From Clostridia bacterium (GTDB lineage: Bacteria; Bacillota; Clostridia; Oscillospirales; Acutalibacteraceae), in the NCBI GenBank assembly GCA_017437005.1, contig JAFSBZ010000025.1:1-50923 (forward strand): 50,923 nucleotides of DNA. Direction: 5' to 3'. Below are positions 22,832-31,996 of the stretch, one piece after another. The position numbers and the translations under genes are program-made. The notes beneath the pieces were generated by a model. That model had not been told where the DNA came from and searched no databases. It saw nothing but the letters and a program-made list of their open reading frames with translations. Position 1 is the stretch's first letter. The number at the start of each line of letters is the position of its first letter.

Positions 22832-24094
22832 TTATTCTGTTACGGGAACGCGCTTTATATCAGCGCCAAGCATTTGTAGCTTTTCGGCAACGTTTTCGTA
22901 ACCACGATCAATATAAATCGTGTTTTCAACCTCGGTAGTGCCGTTTGCCATAAGACCCGCAATAATCATTGCGGCACCTGCTCTTAAATCCACCGCCTTA
23001 ACCTTTGCAGGACCCAACCTGTCCACACCGGTTATAATGGCTGTTTTACCGTTAACCTGAACATTCGCGCCCATTTTTGCAAGCTGCTCAACATATCTGA
23101 AGCGGTCATCCCACACACCGTCGGTTACTGTGCTTACACCTGTTGCTACCGATAAAAGCGTTGTAATTTGCGGCTGCATATCGGTGGGAAATTTAGGGTG
23201 TGGTAATGCCAAAACATTGCAGCATCGGGGACGTTCGGTCATTTTAACGCGAACCGATTCATCAAACACAGAAACATCGGCTCCCGCATCGACCAAGGTG
23301 TCGATAATAGATTTAAGATGACGGGGTGTTACGTTGTCAATAAGAACGTTGCCGTTTGTCGCGGCAGCGGCAACCATATATGTTCCTGCCTCAATCTGAT
23401 CGGGAATAATGCGATATGTTGTGCCATGTAAGGTTTCGACACCGCTTATTTTAATGGTACTGGTGCCTGCGCCCGTAATGTTTGCACCCATAGAGTTAAG
23501 AAAAATTGCAAGGTCAACTATATGCGGCTCACACGCGGCATTGTTAATTACAGTAAATCCATGCGCCTTTACAGCGGCAAGCATAATATTTATGGTTGCT
23601 CCAACCGATACCATTTTAAGACGTACCGAGCAGCCGCGCAGTTCATCGGCATGAGCTTCAACCAAATCGGGTGAATCCTTTACCTGAGCGCCCAGCGCAC
23701 GAAAGCCCATAATATGCTGATCTATAGGTCTTTCGCCAAAGTTGCAACCTCCCGGAGGTGCAACGCGAGCGTGATTGCATCGTCCAAGCAACGCGCCAAG
23801 AAAATAGCAAGAAGCACGCATGCCCTCGGCCATTTCTTTGTCAACAACAAAAGAATTTGCAGGGCGAGGGTCGATTTTTACAGTAGATTTATTTATAACA
23901 TCAACAGTTGCGCCTAAACGTCGTAATGCGTTAATAAGTGTCGCAACATCAGATATATCGGGTAAATTTTCAACAATGCAAGGACTATCTGCAAGAAGTA
24001 CTGCGGGCAATATAGCAACTGCGGCATTTTTTGCGCCGCTTATACGTACAGTGCCGGACAGTGCCTTACCACCGTTTATAACAAACTTATCCAA
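22832..24094 (-). CDS. murA: UDP-N-acetylglucosamine 1-carboxyvinyltransferase MurA
   Basis: First committed step of peptidoglycan synthesis: transfers enolpyruvate from PEP to UDP-GlcNAc. Catalytic residues are visible: K22 in SGAKN, C117 in PPGGCNFGERP (the cysteine attacked by fosfomycin) and the RPID segment. The start is taken as TTG 24094 (MDKFVING), with GGGAG 9 nt upstream, giving 420 aa as usual; the open frame continues 25 residues upstream with unrelated hydrophobic sequence. Its position near spoIID resembles the murA-spoIID neighbourhood of Bacillus. Confidence 0.93.
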   Translation of the reverse strand: MDKFVINGGKALSGTVRISGAKNAAVAILPAVLLADSPCIVENLPDISDVATLINALRRLGATVDVINKSTVKIDPRPANSFVVDKEMAEGMRASCYFLGALLGRCNHARVAPPGGCNFGERPIDQHIMGFRALGAQVKDSPDLVEAHADELRGCSVRLKMVSVGATINIMLAAVKAHGFTVINNAACEPHIVDLAIFLNSMGANITGAGTSTIKISGVETLHGTTYRIIPDQIEAGTYMVAAAATNGNVLIDNVTPRHLKSIIDTLVDAGADVSVFDESVRVKMTERPRCCNVLALPHPKFPTDMQPQITTLLSVATGVSTVTDGVWDDRFRYVEQLAKMGANVQVNGKTAIITGVDRLGPAKVKAVDLRAGAAMIIAGLMANGTTEVENTIYIDRGYENVAEKLQMLGADIKRVPVTE

Positions 24095-24259
24095 ATACGG
24101 CAACTCCCGTCTTTTGAAATTAAAGAAAATGCTAAAAATTAATTGTTTATAGTAAATTTTATATGCCATTTAAAAGTATAGACAAAACTTTACACTATAA
24201 ACGATTATATATCAAAAACTATCTTTTGTCAATCTCAAACCATATTAGGTAACGTGGTG

Positions 24260-25066
24260 TCATGAATGCTTTGAGGTGACTTTTTTGACGGGCTCTTTTG
24301 GACAAAAATTACATATTATGTGCGAAAGCATAAATACCGCCTGTGACAGCATAAGCAGCAAAGAAGAAATGTCAGCAATCGACAGCTGCACATTTTGGTC
24401 AGAAACCAAAAGCAGTTTTGGTAATGCAGTTACAACACATAGTAAAGATGCCGTTATACCACAGGCAAAGATGGTTTTTGGCCTTTTGCTCGAATTATTA
24501 ATTTCGTTTTCAAAACTTGCAAAAGCAAAAGCAAACCATAGCAAAGCGCTGTTTGCAAAAAGTAAAAAAATATTTTCCGTAACAAGAGATAAAGACGATG
24601 TAGAAATAAATAATTTTATCAGTTTTACAACGTAGTAAATGGTTGGTATTATCAAAGTAATTGCCGGAAAATTATAAGGATAGATTTTATTAATTCCATA
24701 AGCTAAATAACTTAGCGCAGAGAGTAAACCTAAAAACATCAGCAATATTCCGGAAATGCCATTGATTTCTGAAAAACAGGCAAACATTTCAAACAAGTAC
24801 ATACCGCTTGTAAGTATACCGGTAATGGCAACTGCGGGCTGACTCTCGGAATTTTTAAGGGCAATATTTTCGGTAAAAAATGCCAGCACACACATAGTGG
24901 CAACCGTAGCAAATATAACAAGGGTTATCAGCGTTGCAATATCGTTGTACTGCTGTTTTATAAAGCCGGTGGTACCGTCTATTGTAAAATGAATTTGTAT
25001 TGCACGTAATAATACGCATACGGGCAATGCTATACAAAAAAGATTTATTATCTGGCGATGCTTCAT
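24260..25066 (-). CDS. Multi-pass membrane protein, unknown
   Basis: A 268-aa protein with about seven to eight hydrophobic segments (about 8-24, 40-64, 78-98, 105-128, 132-158, 170-192, 205-228, 235-255) and a short basic tail. No family recognised. ATG 25066 is chosen for GAGGTG 6 nt upstream; the frame is open for 24 more residues. It is divergent from spoIID. Confidence 0.65.
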   Translation of the reverse strand: MKHRQIINLFCIALPVCVLLRAIQIHFTIDGTTGFIKQQYNDIATLITLVIFATVATMCVLAFFTENIALKNSESQPAVAITGILTSGMYLFEMFACFSEINGISGILLMFLGLLSALSYLAYGINKIYPYNFPAITLIIPTIYYVVKLIKLFISTSSLSLVTENIFLLFANSALLWFAFAFASFENEINNSSKRPKTIFACGITASLLCVVTALPKLLLVSDQNVQLSIADISSLLLMLSQAVFMLSHIICNFCPKEPVKKVTSKHS

Positions 25067-25159
25067 ATTTGTCACCTCAAAGAATTTACTGCATAAACAT
25101 AACATATATATTTTATATAGACAACCGTAAAAAGTCAATAAAATTAAAGCAGGTGTAAT

Positions 25160-26131
25160 ATGAAAGGAACATTTTTGATTGCGATTATACTAATATTTTC
25201 TATGCTGGCAGTACCGTTGTCGGCGCTTGACAAAAGTAAAGATACAGTGTATTTACCAACCGCAAACGCTCAAAGCGATATACCCTATGAAAAAAACGAT
25301 AAAACATCAACAAAAGAAAGCATAAAGGTTTTAAAGGAAGGCGAAGTTGTTGAGTATAGTATAGGCGATTACATTTTTGGTGTTGTTGCTGCCGAAATGC
25401 CCGCGCTTTATGACGAGGAGGCATTAAAGGCGCAAGCCGTGGCAGCATACACATTTGCAAACTACAAAAAAGAGCAATCGGACAGTAAAGATTATGACAT
25501 ATCTTCCGATCCGGACACAGCACAGTGCTTTATAACACGTGAGGAGGCCACTGCTCGTTGGGGTGCAAAGGCAACTGAATATATAGAAAAAATTGATAAA
25601 TGTATAGATGCCGTACAGGGTGAAATTTTAACCTATAACAATAAGCCCATTTTTGCGGCATATCACGCAATATCATCGGGTGTTACTAACAGCTGCGCGG
25701 ATGTATGGGAAAGTGATTTGCCGTATTTAAAGCCCGTCGACAGCGTGGGCGATACGCTTGCAAGCGGCTATTTAAGCGAGGTAAAATTAACGGCAGACGA
25801 GGTAGCAGAAAAACTAAAGTCAATAGCTGAGGTATCGGGAGATAAAAACGATTATTTTACCAACATAACCGTCAACAACAGCGGATACGTAACAAAACTG
25901 AGCTTTTGCGGTAAACAGACAACGGGCAATGAAATTGCAAAGCTGTTGGGACTGCGCTCCAGTTGTTTTGAAATTAAGCTCGACGATGCTGGATTTATTT
26001 TTACCGTAAAAGGCTACGGTCACGGTGTGGGTATGAGTCAAACAGGCGCTGATCATATGGCAAAACAGGGTAAAACCTATAAAGAAATACTTGAGCATTA
26101 TTATCCTGAAGCAGTTTTACAAAAAAATTAA
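25160..26131 (+). CDS. spoIID: Stage II sporulation protein D (SpoIID)
   Basis: Lytic transglycosylase that cuts denuded glycan strands during forespore engulfment, acting in the mother cell. A signal peptide/anchor is at about 1-22. The SpoIID domain covers about 70-315, with the catalytic glutamate in VAAEMPALYDEEALKAQAVA near residue 80 and the C-terminal GHGVGMSQTGADHMA and YPEAVL signatures. 323 aa. AGGTG precedes the ATG. Its presence implies that the organism can sporulate, or descends from sporulators. The partners SpoIIM and SpoIIP are not in the window. Confidence 0.92.
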   Translation: MKGTFLIAIILIFSMLAVPLSALDKSKDTVYLPTANAQSDIPYEKNDKTSTKESIKVLKEGEVVEYSIGDYIFGVVAAEMPALYDEEALKAQAVAAYTFANYKKEQSDSKDYDISSDPDTAQCFITREEATARWGAKATEYIEKIDKCIDAVQGEILTYNNKPIFAAYHAISSGVTNSCADVWESDLPYLKPVDSVGDTLASGYLSEVKLTADEVAEKLKSIAEVSGDKNDYFTNITVNNSGYVTKLSFCGKQTTGNEIAKLLGLRSSCFEIKLDDAGFIFTVKGYGHGVGMSQTGADHMAKQGKTYKEILEHYYPEAVLQKN

Positions 26132-26139
26132 AATTTTAC

Positions 26140-26168
26140 TTGACAAATGATATACGATTATGTATAAT
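26140..26168 (+). promoter_or_regulatory. Promoter of rplJL
   Basis: Consensus -35 TTGACA (26140-26145), 17-nt spacer, consensus -10 TATAAT (26163-26168). One of the strongest promoters in the window. Confidence 0.85.
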
Positions 26169-26174
26169 GTTTGA

Positions 26175-26292
26175 GCAATCCAAAGACAGTAGGTGGCATT
26201 TGCCGTAAGTTTAACGCCTACCGAGGTGAGCGTGAAATGTTATTTTGACTTTTTCATGTCTACCCTTGTGTCCTTGGGTGGACATTTTTTAT
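26175..26292 (+). promoter_or_regulatory. Ribosomal protein L10 leader
   Basis: The leader between the promoter and rplJ contains paired segments (GTAGGTGGCA...CGCCTACCG) where L10(L12)4 is known to bind. It ends in an attenuator hairpin: ATGTC.ACCC (26256-26265) with GGGT.GACAT (26276-26285), then a T run. Excess L10-L12 complex should reduce its own synthesis. Confidence 0.8.
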
Positions 26293-26313
26293 TTTCACTC
26301 GGAGGTGAACACA

Positions 26314-26835
26314 TTGCCAAACGCAAAGGTTTTAGAAGCAAAAAAGCAGGCTGTTGCTGAACTCTCCGAAAAACTCGGCGCCGCTATAACAGGTGTTGTT
26401 GTTGACTATAAGGGTATCACAGTTGCTGACGATACCGCTCTTCGTAAAGAGCTTCGTGAAGCTGGTGTGCAGTACTTTGTAGTTAAAAACTCTATCTTAA
26501 AGCGCGCAGTTGAGGGTACAGACCTTGGTGACATCGCAAGCGTATGTGAAGGCACAACCGCTATCGCACTCGCAAACGAGGATTACACCGCAGCAGCAAG
26601 AATACTTTGCAAATTTGCCGACAGCCACGATAACTTCACAGTTAAATCAGGCTTCCTTGATGGCAAAGTTGTAAGTGTTGAAACCATCACAGAACTTGCA
26701 AAACTTCCTTCCAGAGAAGTTCTTCTTGCAACAGTTCTCAGTGCCTTCCAGGCACCTATCGCAGCATTTGCACGTGCTGTACAGGCTATCGTTGACAAAG
26801 ACGGTGAGCCAGCAGCTGAGGAATCAGCAGAATAA
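26314..26835 (+). CDS. rplJ: 50S ribosomal protein L10
   Basis: Base of the ribosomal stalk; binds 23S rRNA and anchors L7/L12 dimers. 173 aa from a TTG start at 26314 (GGAGGTG upstream), giving the usual N-terminus PNAKVLEAKK; the frame is open further upstream into the leader attenuator, which is not coding. Family features include VVDYKGITVADDTALRKELR and VKNSILKRAV. rplL follows 45 nt later. Here rplJL is separate from rplKA, unlike most Firmicutes. Confidence 0.96.
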   Translation: MPNAKVLEAKKQAVAELSEKLGAAITGVVVDYKGITVADDTALRKELREAGVQYFVVKNSILKRAVEGTDLGDIASVCEGTTAIALANEDYTAAARILCKFADSHDNFTVKSGFLDGKVVSVETITELAKLPSREVLLATVLSAFQAPIAAFARAVQAIVDKDGEPAAEESAE

Positions 26836-26880
26836 ATTAAAAACAAACTAAACTAAAAACATTAATTGGAGGAAACTAAA

Positions 26881-27258
26881 ATGGCATCTGAAAAGATTAC
26901 AGCTATGATTGAAGAGTTAAAAACTCTTACCGTTCTTGAGCTTTCTGAGCTCGTTAAAGCAGTAGAAGAGGAGTTTGGCGTATCTGCAGCAGCTGCAGTA
27001 GCAGTAGCAGCACCTGCAGCAGGCGGTGCAGCAGCAGCTGAAGAGAAGACTGAATTTGACGTTATTCTCGCAGAAGCAGGCGCTGAAAAGATTAAGGTTA
27101 TTAAGGCAGTTCGTGAAATCACAGGTCTTGGCCTTGCAGAAGCAAAGGCACTTGTTGATGGCGCTCCTAAGACTCTTAAGGAAGCTGCAAGCAAAGACGA
27201 CGCTGAATCAATCAAGGCTAAGCTTGAAGAAGTTGGCGCAAAGGTTGAGCTTAAGTAA
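26881..27258 (+). CDS. rplL: 50S ribosomal protein L7/L12
   Basis: Stalk protein recruiting translation GTPases. 125 aa with an N-terminal dimerisation domain, an Ala-rich hinge (about 38-56) and the C-terminal factor-binding domain with [25 protein letters not shown] precedes ATG 26881. A strong terminator follows directly, so rpoBC is not co-transcribed here. Confidence 0.97.
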   Translation: MASEKITAMIEELKTLTVLELSELVKAVEEEFGVSAAAAVAVAAPAAGGAAAAEEKTEFDVILAEAGAEKIKVIKAVREITGLGLAEAKALVDGAPKTLKEAASKDDAESIKAKLEEVGAKVELK

Positions 27259-27278
27259 TTTAAGTTTTTCTAAAATTT

Positions 27279-27320
27279 ATTCCCCCGACCGTTTTAATAC
27301 GGACGGGGGAATTTTTTATT
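27279..27320. terminator. Terminator after rplL
   Basis: GC-rich stem (ATTCCCCCG...CGG at 27279-27291 with CGG.CGGGGGAAT at 27299-27312) followed by six T. It also faces the convergent ywaF gene. Confidence 0.88.
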
Positions 27321-28191
27321 TTGTTAATACTGCTTCTTTTTCTAAAACTTTGTTTTTGTCGGGATGCTTTTTTAGAAAAATTGATATTAACAATATTATA
27401 TAAGCCGCAATCGAAAAGGCAAGTAAATATATTAAAAGGCAAAATGGATAGGGAACTACCTTTTGGACGATGGAGTAAACCGGCAGGCTGGGTTCACAAT
27501 AGGGACTTATGTAAAACATATTAAAGCTTTCGCGAGTCAATAGTCCACTTTGGTTTGCAACTTCGTTCATAATCATTGCCAGAATAATCATAACCGCAAA
27601 AACAGGAGTTGCATATAATATGGTTTTGTGCTCTGATTTTATGTAATTGCAATACAGCAACCATATTCCTACTACAATCATTGCACCGTGACAAACCATA
27701 GTTTGAATATTTATGCCAATAGTGCCTATAAAAACCTGCTCAGGATAAGTATAAACACATAATCCTGCAAAAACCGAAAAGGTTGCAAGATATGCGCAAA
27801 GAGCATTGTGCAGTTTGGTTTGTTTTACAAACGATGCCAAAAGCGCCACATACATAGGCGTAGAGCAAAACTGAAACGGAAAAGCGTACCACTGGTAATC
27901 GGTAATAATTTTATTTCCGTCATATGTAAACGTGTAGTTAATTTGTTTATATACCTCAAGAACAATAGAAATGGCGGCAAAAACAAACAAAATTTTTCTT
28001 GTTGTTTTTTCGCTTGGATTTTTAAAATATTGGCACATAACAATTGTTGCAGCTATCGTTATTGATATAAAGAGCAAATGAAACCAACCGTAAATTGTAG
28101 GTTCTGTCATTTGCGTGTCTAAAAGGTTTAATAATTCACCCCAAAAATGCAGTTTTTTCATCCCCTTTGTCGATTTATTAAATTGTATCAC
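27316..28191 (-). CDS. YwaF family membrane protein (TIGR02206)
   Basis: A 281-291-aa integral membrane protein with about seven helices, resembling the YwaF/TIGR02206 family of unknown function. Seen are the FHLLFISITIAATIVMC first helix, LPFQFCSTPMYVALLAS-like third segment (FPFQFCSTPMYV) and a FYISPYCEPSLPVYS loop near the C-terminus. The start is unclear. GTG 28191 has no good ribosome site; ATG 28161 has GGGG directly touching it, too close to be ideal. It lies between two ribosomal protein blocks with no obvious functional link. Confidence 0.72.
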   Translation of the reverse strand: MIQFNKSTKGMKKLHFWGELLNLLDTQMTEPTIYGWFHLLFISITIAATIVMCQYFKNPSEKTTRKILFVFAAISIVLEVYKQINYTFTYDGNKIITDYQWYAFPFQFCSTPMYVALLASFVKQTKLHNALCAYLATFSVFAGLCVYTYPEQVFIGTIGINIQTMVCHGAMIVVGIWLLYCNYIKSEHKTILYATPVFAVMIILAMIMNEVANQSGLLTRESFNMFYISPYCEPSLPVYSIVQKVVPYPFCLLIYLLAFSIAAYIILLISIFLKKHPDKNKVLEKEAVLTK

Positions 28192-28268
28192 ACAAAATCG
28201 ACATATACAACTAAAACCATGAATATTAATCTAAATTTAATATTTAAAGGTATTTATACAGTTTTTGC

Positions 28269-28297
28269 TTGCTTATGTAAAGCATGTGCAGTATAAT
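28269..28297 (+). promoter_or_regulatory. Promoter of the ACT/UPF0210 pair
   Basis: -35 TTGCTT (28269-28274), 17-nt spacer, -10 TATAAT (28292-28297), 31 nt before the ACT gene. Confidence 0.65.
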
Positions 28298-28327
28298 AAC
28301 TATAATTAAGTTTGTGGGGGATATGTC

Positions 28328-28600
28328 ATGAAAAAAACAGTTATTTCAGTAATGGGAAAGGATACTGTAGGTATCACAGCAAAGGTGAGCACGGCCTGTG
28401 CCGAGTTTAATGTAAATATTATTGATATTACACAGTCTGTTTTACAAGATATGTTTGTAATGGTTATGCTAACCGATATTTCAGGGCTTAACTGTAATTT
28501 TAAAGAGTTTTCCGAAAAAATGCAGGCTTTGGGTGAAAGTATGAATTTGGAAATTCACGTTATGCACGAGGACATTTTTAATTCTATGCACAGAATTTAG
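28328..28600 (+). CDS. ACT domain protein (UPF0237)
   Basis: A 90-aa protein consisting of one ACT ligand-binding domain (KTVISVMGKDTVGITAKVSTACAE-type start), plus a second strand-helix unit. It belongs to UPF0237, which is nearly always next to UPF0210, as here (12 nt gap). It may sense an amino acid and regulate the neighbour; the ligand is unknown. GTGGGGG lies before the ATG. Confidence 0.9.
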   Translation: MKKTVISVMGKDTVGITAKVSTACAEFNVNIIDITQSVLQDMFVMVMLTDISGLNCNFKEFSEKMQALGESMNLEIHVMHEDIFNSMHRI

Positions 28601-28612
28601 GGTGAAATATAA

Positions 28613-29968
28613 ATGATTAATCTTAACGATATTTTAGAAACTATAAATATGATAAGGCAAGAAAATCTTGATATCCGTACAATCACAATGGGTATTTCAT
28701 TGCTTGATTGCGCCGATAGCGACATTGATGTTTCTTGCGAAAAGGTTTATAACAAAATTGTACGTCTTGCCGGCAATCTTGTAAAAACAGGCGAAGATAT
28801 AGAGGCTGAATATGGTATCCCGATTATCAACAAGCGCATATCGGTAACACCTATTTCTATGCTTGTAGCCGTTTCGGGCGGCGATCCCGTAAAATATGCT
28901 CACGCGCTTCAGCGCGCGGCAGATACTGTCGGCGTAAACTTTATAGGCGGTTATTCCGCGCTTGTGCAAAAAGGCTTTGCCGCAGGCGATGTTGAGCTTA
29001 TTAAGTCTATTCCACGCGCACTTAACGAAACGACAAACATTTGTTCATCGGTTAATATCGGCTCTACCAAAGCGGGTATCAATATGGATGCCGTAAAGTT
29101 AATGGGAGAAATTGTCAAGGAGAGCGCCGAGCTTACAGCAGATAGAGATTGTATAGGTCCTGCAAAGCTGGTTGTATTTTGCAATGCGCCGGAGGATAAT
29201 CCCTTTATGGCGGGCGCATTCCACGGTGTAGGCGAGCCCGACTGTGTTATTCACGTTGGTGTTTCAGGCCCCGGTGTTGTTTATGCCGCGCTTAAAAAGT
29301 GCGACGGTGACTTGGGCGCCGTTGCCGAAACTATAAAGCGTACTGCATTTAAAATTACCCGCGTAGGTCAGCTTGTAGGCAGTGAAGCCGCTCGTCGATT
29401 GGGAGTGCCTTTTGGTATTGTTGACTTATCTTTAGCACCAACCCCAGCGGTTGGCGACTCGGTTGCAAAAATACTTGAAGAAATTGGTCTTGGGGTTTGC
29501 GGTACTCACGGTACTACCGCGGCGCTTGCTATGCTTAACGATGCTGTTAAAAAAGGTGGCGTTATGGCTTGTAACTCGGTAGGTGGGCTTTCGGGCGCGT
29601 TTATTCCTGTGTCTGAAGACGAAGGTATGATTGCTGCAGCACGCAGCGGAGACCTTAAAATAGAAAAGCTTGAGGCAATGACTGCCGTTTGTTCGGTTGG
29701 TCTTGATATGGTGGTAATTCCCGGCGATACACCGCCAGAGGTTATCTCGGCAATAATTGCCGATGAAGCCGCGATCGGTATGGTAAACTCAAAAACCACC
29801 GCCGTTCGTGTTATTCCCGCCATTGGTAAAAAGGCGGGCGAAGAGCTCAATTTTGGCGGTCTTTTAGGCGAAGGACCAATTATGGACGTGAACTTAAGTG
29901 CAAGCCCCGCAAAATTTATTAACCGCGGCGGTCGAATCCCCGCGCCGATGCAAAGCCTTAAAAACTAA
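28613..29968 (+). CDS. PFL-like family protein (UPF0210/DUF711)
   Basis: A 451-aa protein of the UPF0210 (DUF711) family, distantly related to glycyl-radical enzymes in fold but lacking their radical glycine motif; reaction unknown. Glycine-rich blocks such as [24 protein letters not shown] and [23 protein letters not shown] are typical. It follows the ACT protein in the same operon and ends at a terminator. Confidence 0.9.
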   Translation: MINLNDILETINMIRQENLDIRTITMGISLLDCADSDIDVSCEKVYNKIVRLAGNLVKTGEDIEAEYGIPIINKRISVTPISMLVAVSGGDPVKYAHALQRAADTVGVNFIGGYSALVQKGFAAGDVELIKSIPRALNETTNICSSVNIGSTKAGINMDAVKLMGEIVKESAELTADRDCIGPAKLVVFCNAPEDNPFMAGAFHGVGEPDCVIHVGVSGPGVVYAALKKCDGDLGAVAETIKRTAFKITRVGQLVGSEAARRLGVPFGIVDLSLAPTPAVGDSVAKILEEIGLGVCGTHGTTAALAMLNDAVKKGGVMACNSVGGLSGAFIPVSEDEGMIAAARSGDLKIEKLEAMTAVCSVGLDMVVIPGDTPPEVISAIIADEAAIGMVNSKTTAVRVIPAIGKKAGEELNFGGLLGEGPIMDVNLSASPAKFINRGGRIPAPMQSLKN

Positions 29969-29997
29969 TGCACAATTCATAATACACAATAAAACAA

Positions 29998-30030
29998 AAA
30001 AGCAAGACTCATTTAAGTCTTGCTTTTACT
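29998..30030 (+). terminator. Terminator after UPF0210 gene
   Basis: Stem AAAAGCAAGACT (29998-30009) with AGTCTTGCTTTT (30016-30027). Confidence 0.8.
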
Positions 30031-30073
30031 ATATCCGTGCCGAAGGCACAATTTAATTTTCAATTTTCAACTA

Positions 30074-30104
30074 AAAAAAATAAGCTGTCCCGTAGGACAG
30101 CTTT
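30074..30104 (-). terminator. Terminator of the rpmG-secE-nusG-rplKA operon
   Basis: Stem AAGCTGTCC (30082-30090) with GGACAGCTT (30095-30103), loop CGTA, followed by eight U when read on the minus strand; 11 nt past the rplA stop. Confidence 0.85.
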
Positions 30105-30114
30105 AATTTTTTTA

Positions 30115-30810
30115 TTATGCTCCAAACTTAGCAACGTTAATCTTAACGCCAGGACCCATTGTTGTAGCCACTGTGCAAGATTTTACGTACTGACCCTTGG
30201 TAGCGGCAGGCTTAGCCTTGATGATAGCACCCATAAGCGCGTCAAGGTTTTCCTGAAGCTTTTCTGGACCAAAAGATACTTTGCCGATTGGGCAGTGAAT
30301 GATGTTGGTTTTGTCAAGACGGTACTCAATTTTACCAGCCTTTGCTTCGGTAACTGCCTTAGCAACGTCAGGTGTTACAGTACCAGCCTTTGGTGAAGGC
30401 ATAAGACCACGAGGACCAAGAACCTTACCAAGACGACCAACCATACCCATCATATCAGGAGTAGCGATAACTACGTCAAAATCCATCCAGTTTTCTTTTT
30501 GGATTTTCTCTACCATATCTTCAGCACCAACGTAGTCAGCACCTGCTGCAAGAGCAGCTTCGGCCTTGTCAGCCTTTGCAAGAACAAGAGTTCTTACGGT
30601 TTTACCTGTACCGTTTGGAAGAACAACGGCGCCTCTAACCTGCTGGTCAGCGTGACGTGAGTCAACACCGAGGCGAACGTGAAGTTCAACGGTTTCATCA
30701 AATTTTGCAGAAGCGGTTTTTACTGCTACTGCAACTGCTTCTTCAACATCGTAAAACTTACCAGCTTCGATAAGCTTTGCGCTGTCGTTGTATTTCTTTC
30801 CGTGTTTCAT
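30115..30810 (-). CDS. rplA: 50S ribosomal protein L1
   Basis: Binds 23S rRNA at the E-site stalk and is often an autogenous repressor of rplKA. 231 aa, full length, with the N-terminal KHGKKY, the [25 protein letters not shown] block and [15 protein letters not shown]. It lies 13 nt after rplK. GAGGT precedes the ATG. Confidence 0.97.
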   Translation of the reverse strand: MKHGKKYNDSAKLIEAGKFYDVEEAVAVAVKTASAKFDETVELHVRLGVDSRHADQQVRGAVVLPNGTGKTVRTLVLAKADKAEAALAAGADYVGAEDMVEKIQKENWMDFDVVIATPDMMGMVGRLGKVLGPRGLMPSPKAGTVTPDVAKAVTEAKAGKIEYRLDKTNIIHCPIGKVSFGPEKLQENLDALMGAIIKAKPAATKGQYVKSCTVATTMGPGVKINVAKFGA

Positions 30811-30823
30811 AGTCGTTTACCTC

Positions 30824-31249
30824 TTAATCTACAACTTCAACGCCCATGCTGCGAGCTGTACCAGCAATCATGCTCATTGCTGCTTCAATGCTTGCTGCGT
30901 TAAGGTCGGGCATTTTTGTTTCTGCGATCTTTCTTACTTGTTCGCTTGTAATCTTAGCAACCTTAGTTTTATTAGGTGTACCCGAAGCAGTTTCAATACC
31001 GCATGCTTTTTTAATAAGAACGGCTGCTGGTGGGGTTTTTGTAATAAAACTGAAAGAACGGTCTGCGTAAACAGTGATGACAACAGGTATAATCATACCT
31101 ACGTCGTTTTTGGTTCTTTCGTTGAATGCTTTGGTAAACTCCATGATGTTAACACCATGCTGACCGAGTGCAGGACCAACCGGTGGAGCCGGTGTTGCCT
31201 TACCTGCAGGAATTTGTAATTTAATATAACCTGTAATTTTCTGAGCCAT
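30824..31249 (-). CDS. rplK: 50S ribosomal protein L11
   Basis: Part of the GTPase-associated centre, needed for RelA-type stringent signalling. 141 aa, full length, with [25 protein letters not shown] near the N-terminus and the C-terminal rRNA-binding domain ending [20 protein letters not shown] precedes the ATG. A 195-nt spacer separates it from nusG. Confidence 0.97.
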   Translation of the reverse strand: MAQKITGYIKLQIPAGKATPAPPVGPALGQHGVNIMEFTKAFNERTKNDVGMIIPVVITVYADRSFSFITKTPPAAVLIKKACGIETASGTPNKTKVAKITSEQVRKIAETKMPDLNAASIEAAMSMIAGTARSMGVEVVD

Positions 31250-31444
31250 AATAGCACCTCCATTATTCGTGGTAACCGTGTTTAGTCAAAGCTTTTGCTT
31301 TGCTAAAGTAACACTTGGCGGAACGCTCATATACGCGCTCCTCCCACCGTGACATACAGATGCTCACATTTTTACGGACGGTTAACCTTGACCGCAAAAA
31401 AATCTATATGCCGGAAGTTAATAAGCATTTCTGCGTATTAACAC
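31250..31444 (-). promoter_or_regulatory. Leader/spacer before rplKA
   Basis: The gap between nusG and rplK is long for this operon and folds partly, for example TTTAG.AAAGC / GCTTTG.CTAAA with an AAAA loop at about 31290-31317. An L1-binding leader is plausible because L1 controls rplKA in many bacteria, but I did not identify a known L1 site. Confidence 0.4.
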
Positions 31445-31972
31445 TTAAACATCGAGAGAGATTTGGTCAAGTTCAAGCTCAACCGGTGTTTCTCTACCGA
31501 ACATTGAAAGTACAACACATACGTTATTGTTTGCCAAATCAATTGATTTGATAACGCCGCTGTAGCCTTCAAGCGGACCGCTTATAATCTTAACGGTGTC
31601 ACCCTCGCTGTAGCCTACCTGAACGCTGTGCTTTTCAACGCCCAATGCTGCAACCTCGGCATCTGTAAGAGGAACCGGTTTTGAAGCCGGACCAACAAAG
31701 CCTGTACAACCGCGGATGTTTCTTACAACATACCAGCTGTCGTTGGTAACAATCATTTTGATTAAAACGTATCCCGGAAAAATCTTTCTTTCAACCTCAC
31801 GAACCTTGTCATCTTTAATCTCGGTAACGGTTTCCATCGGGATTTTAATATCCTGAATTAAATCCTGCATACCGCGATTTTCAACAACGGTCGCCAAGTC
31901 AGTCGCTACTTTATTCTCATATCCTGAGTATGTGTGAACGACGTACCATCTTGCTTCGCTGTTTTCAGCCAT
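31445..31972 (-). CDS. nusG: Transcription termination/antitermination factor NusG
   Basis: Binds RNA polymerase and couples transcription to translation or termination. 175 aa with the NGN domain at about 6-110 (ARWYVVHTYSGYENKVA) and the KOW domain at about 123-170 (GDTVKIISGPLEGYSGVIKSI). It follows secE by 24 nt. AGGAGGT precedes the ATG. Confidence 0.96.
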   Translation of the reverse strand: MAENSEARWYVVHTYSGYENKVATDLATVVENRGMQDLIQDIKIPMETVTEIKDDKVREVERKIFPGYVLIKMIVTNDSWYVVRNIRGCTGFVGPASKPVPLTDAEVAALGVEKHSVQVGYSEGDTVKIISGPLEGYSGVIKSIDLANNNVCVVLSMFGRETPVELELDQISLDV

Positions 31973-31996
31973 AAACGCTAACCTCCTAAATACTTA

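Noticed and set aside
26583-27215. Minus-strand open frames over rplJ and rplL (87 and 117 codons)
   Set aside because: Ala/Ser-rich mirror frames of highly biased ribosomal protein genes; no start signals.
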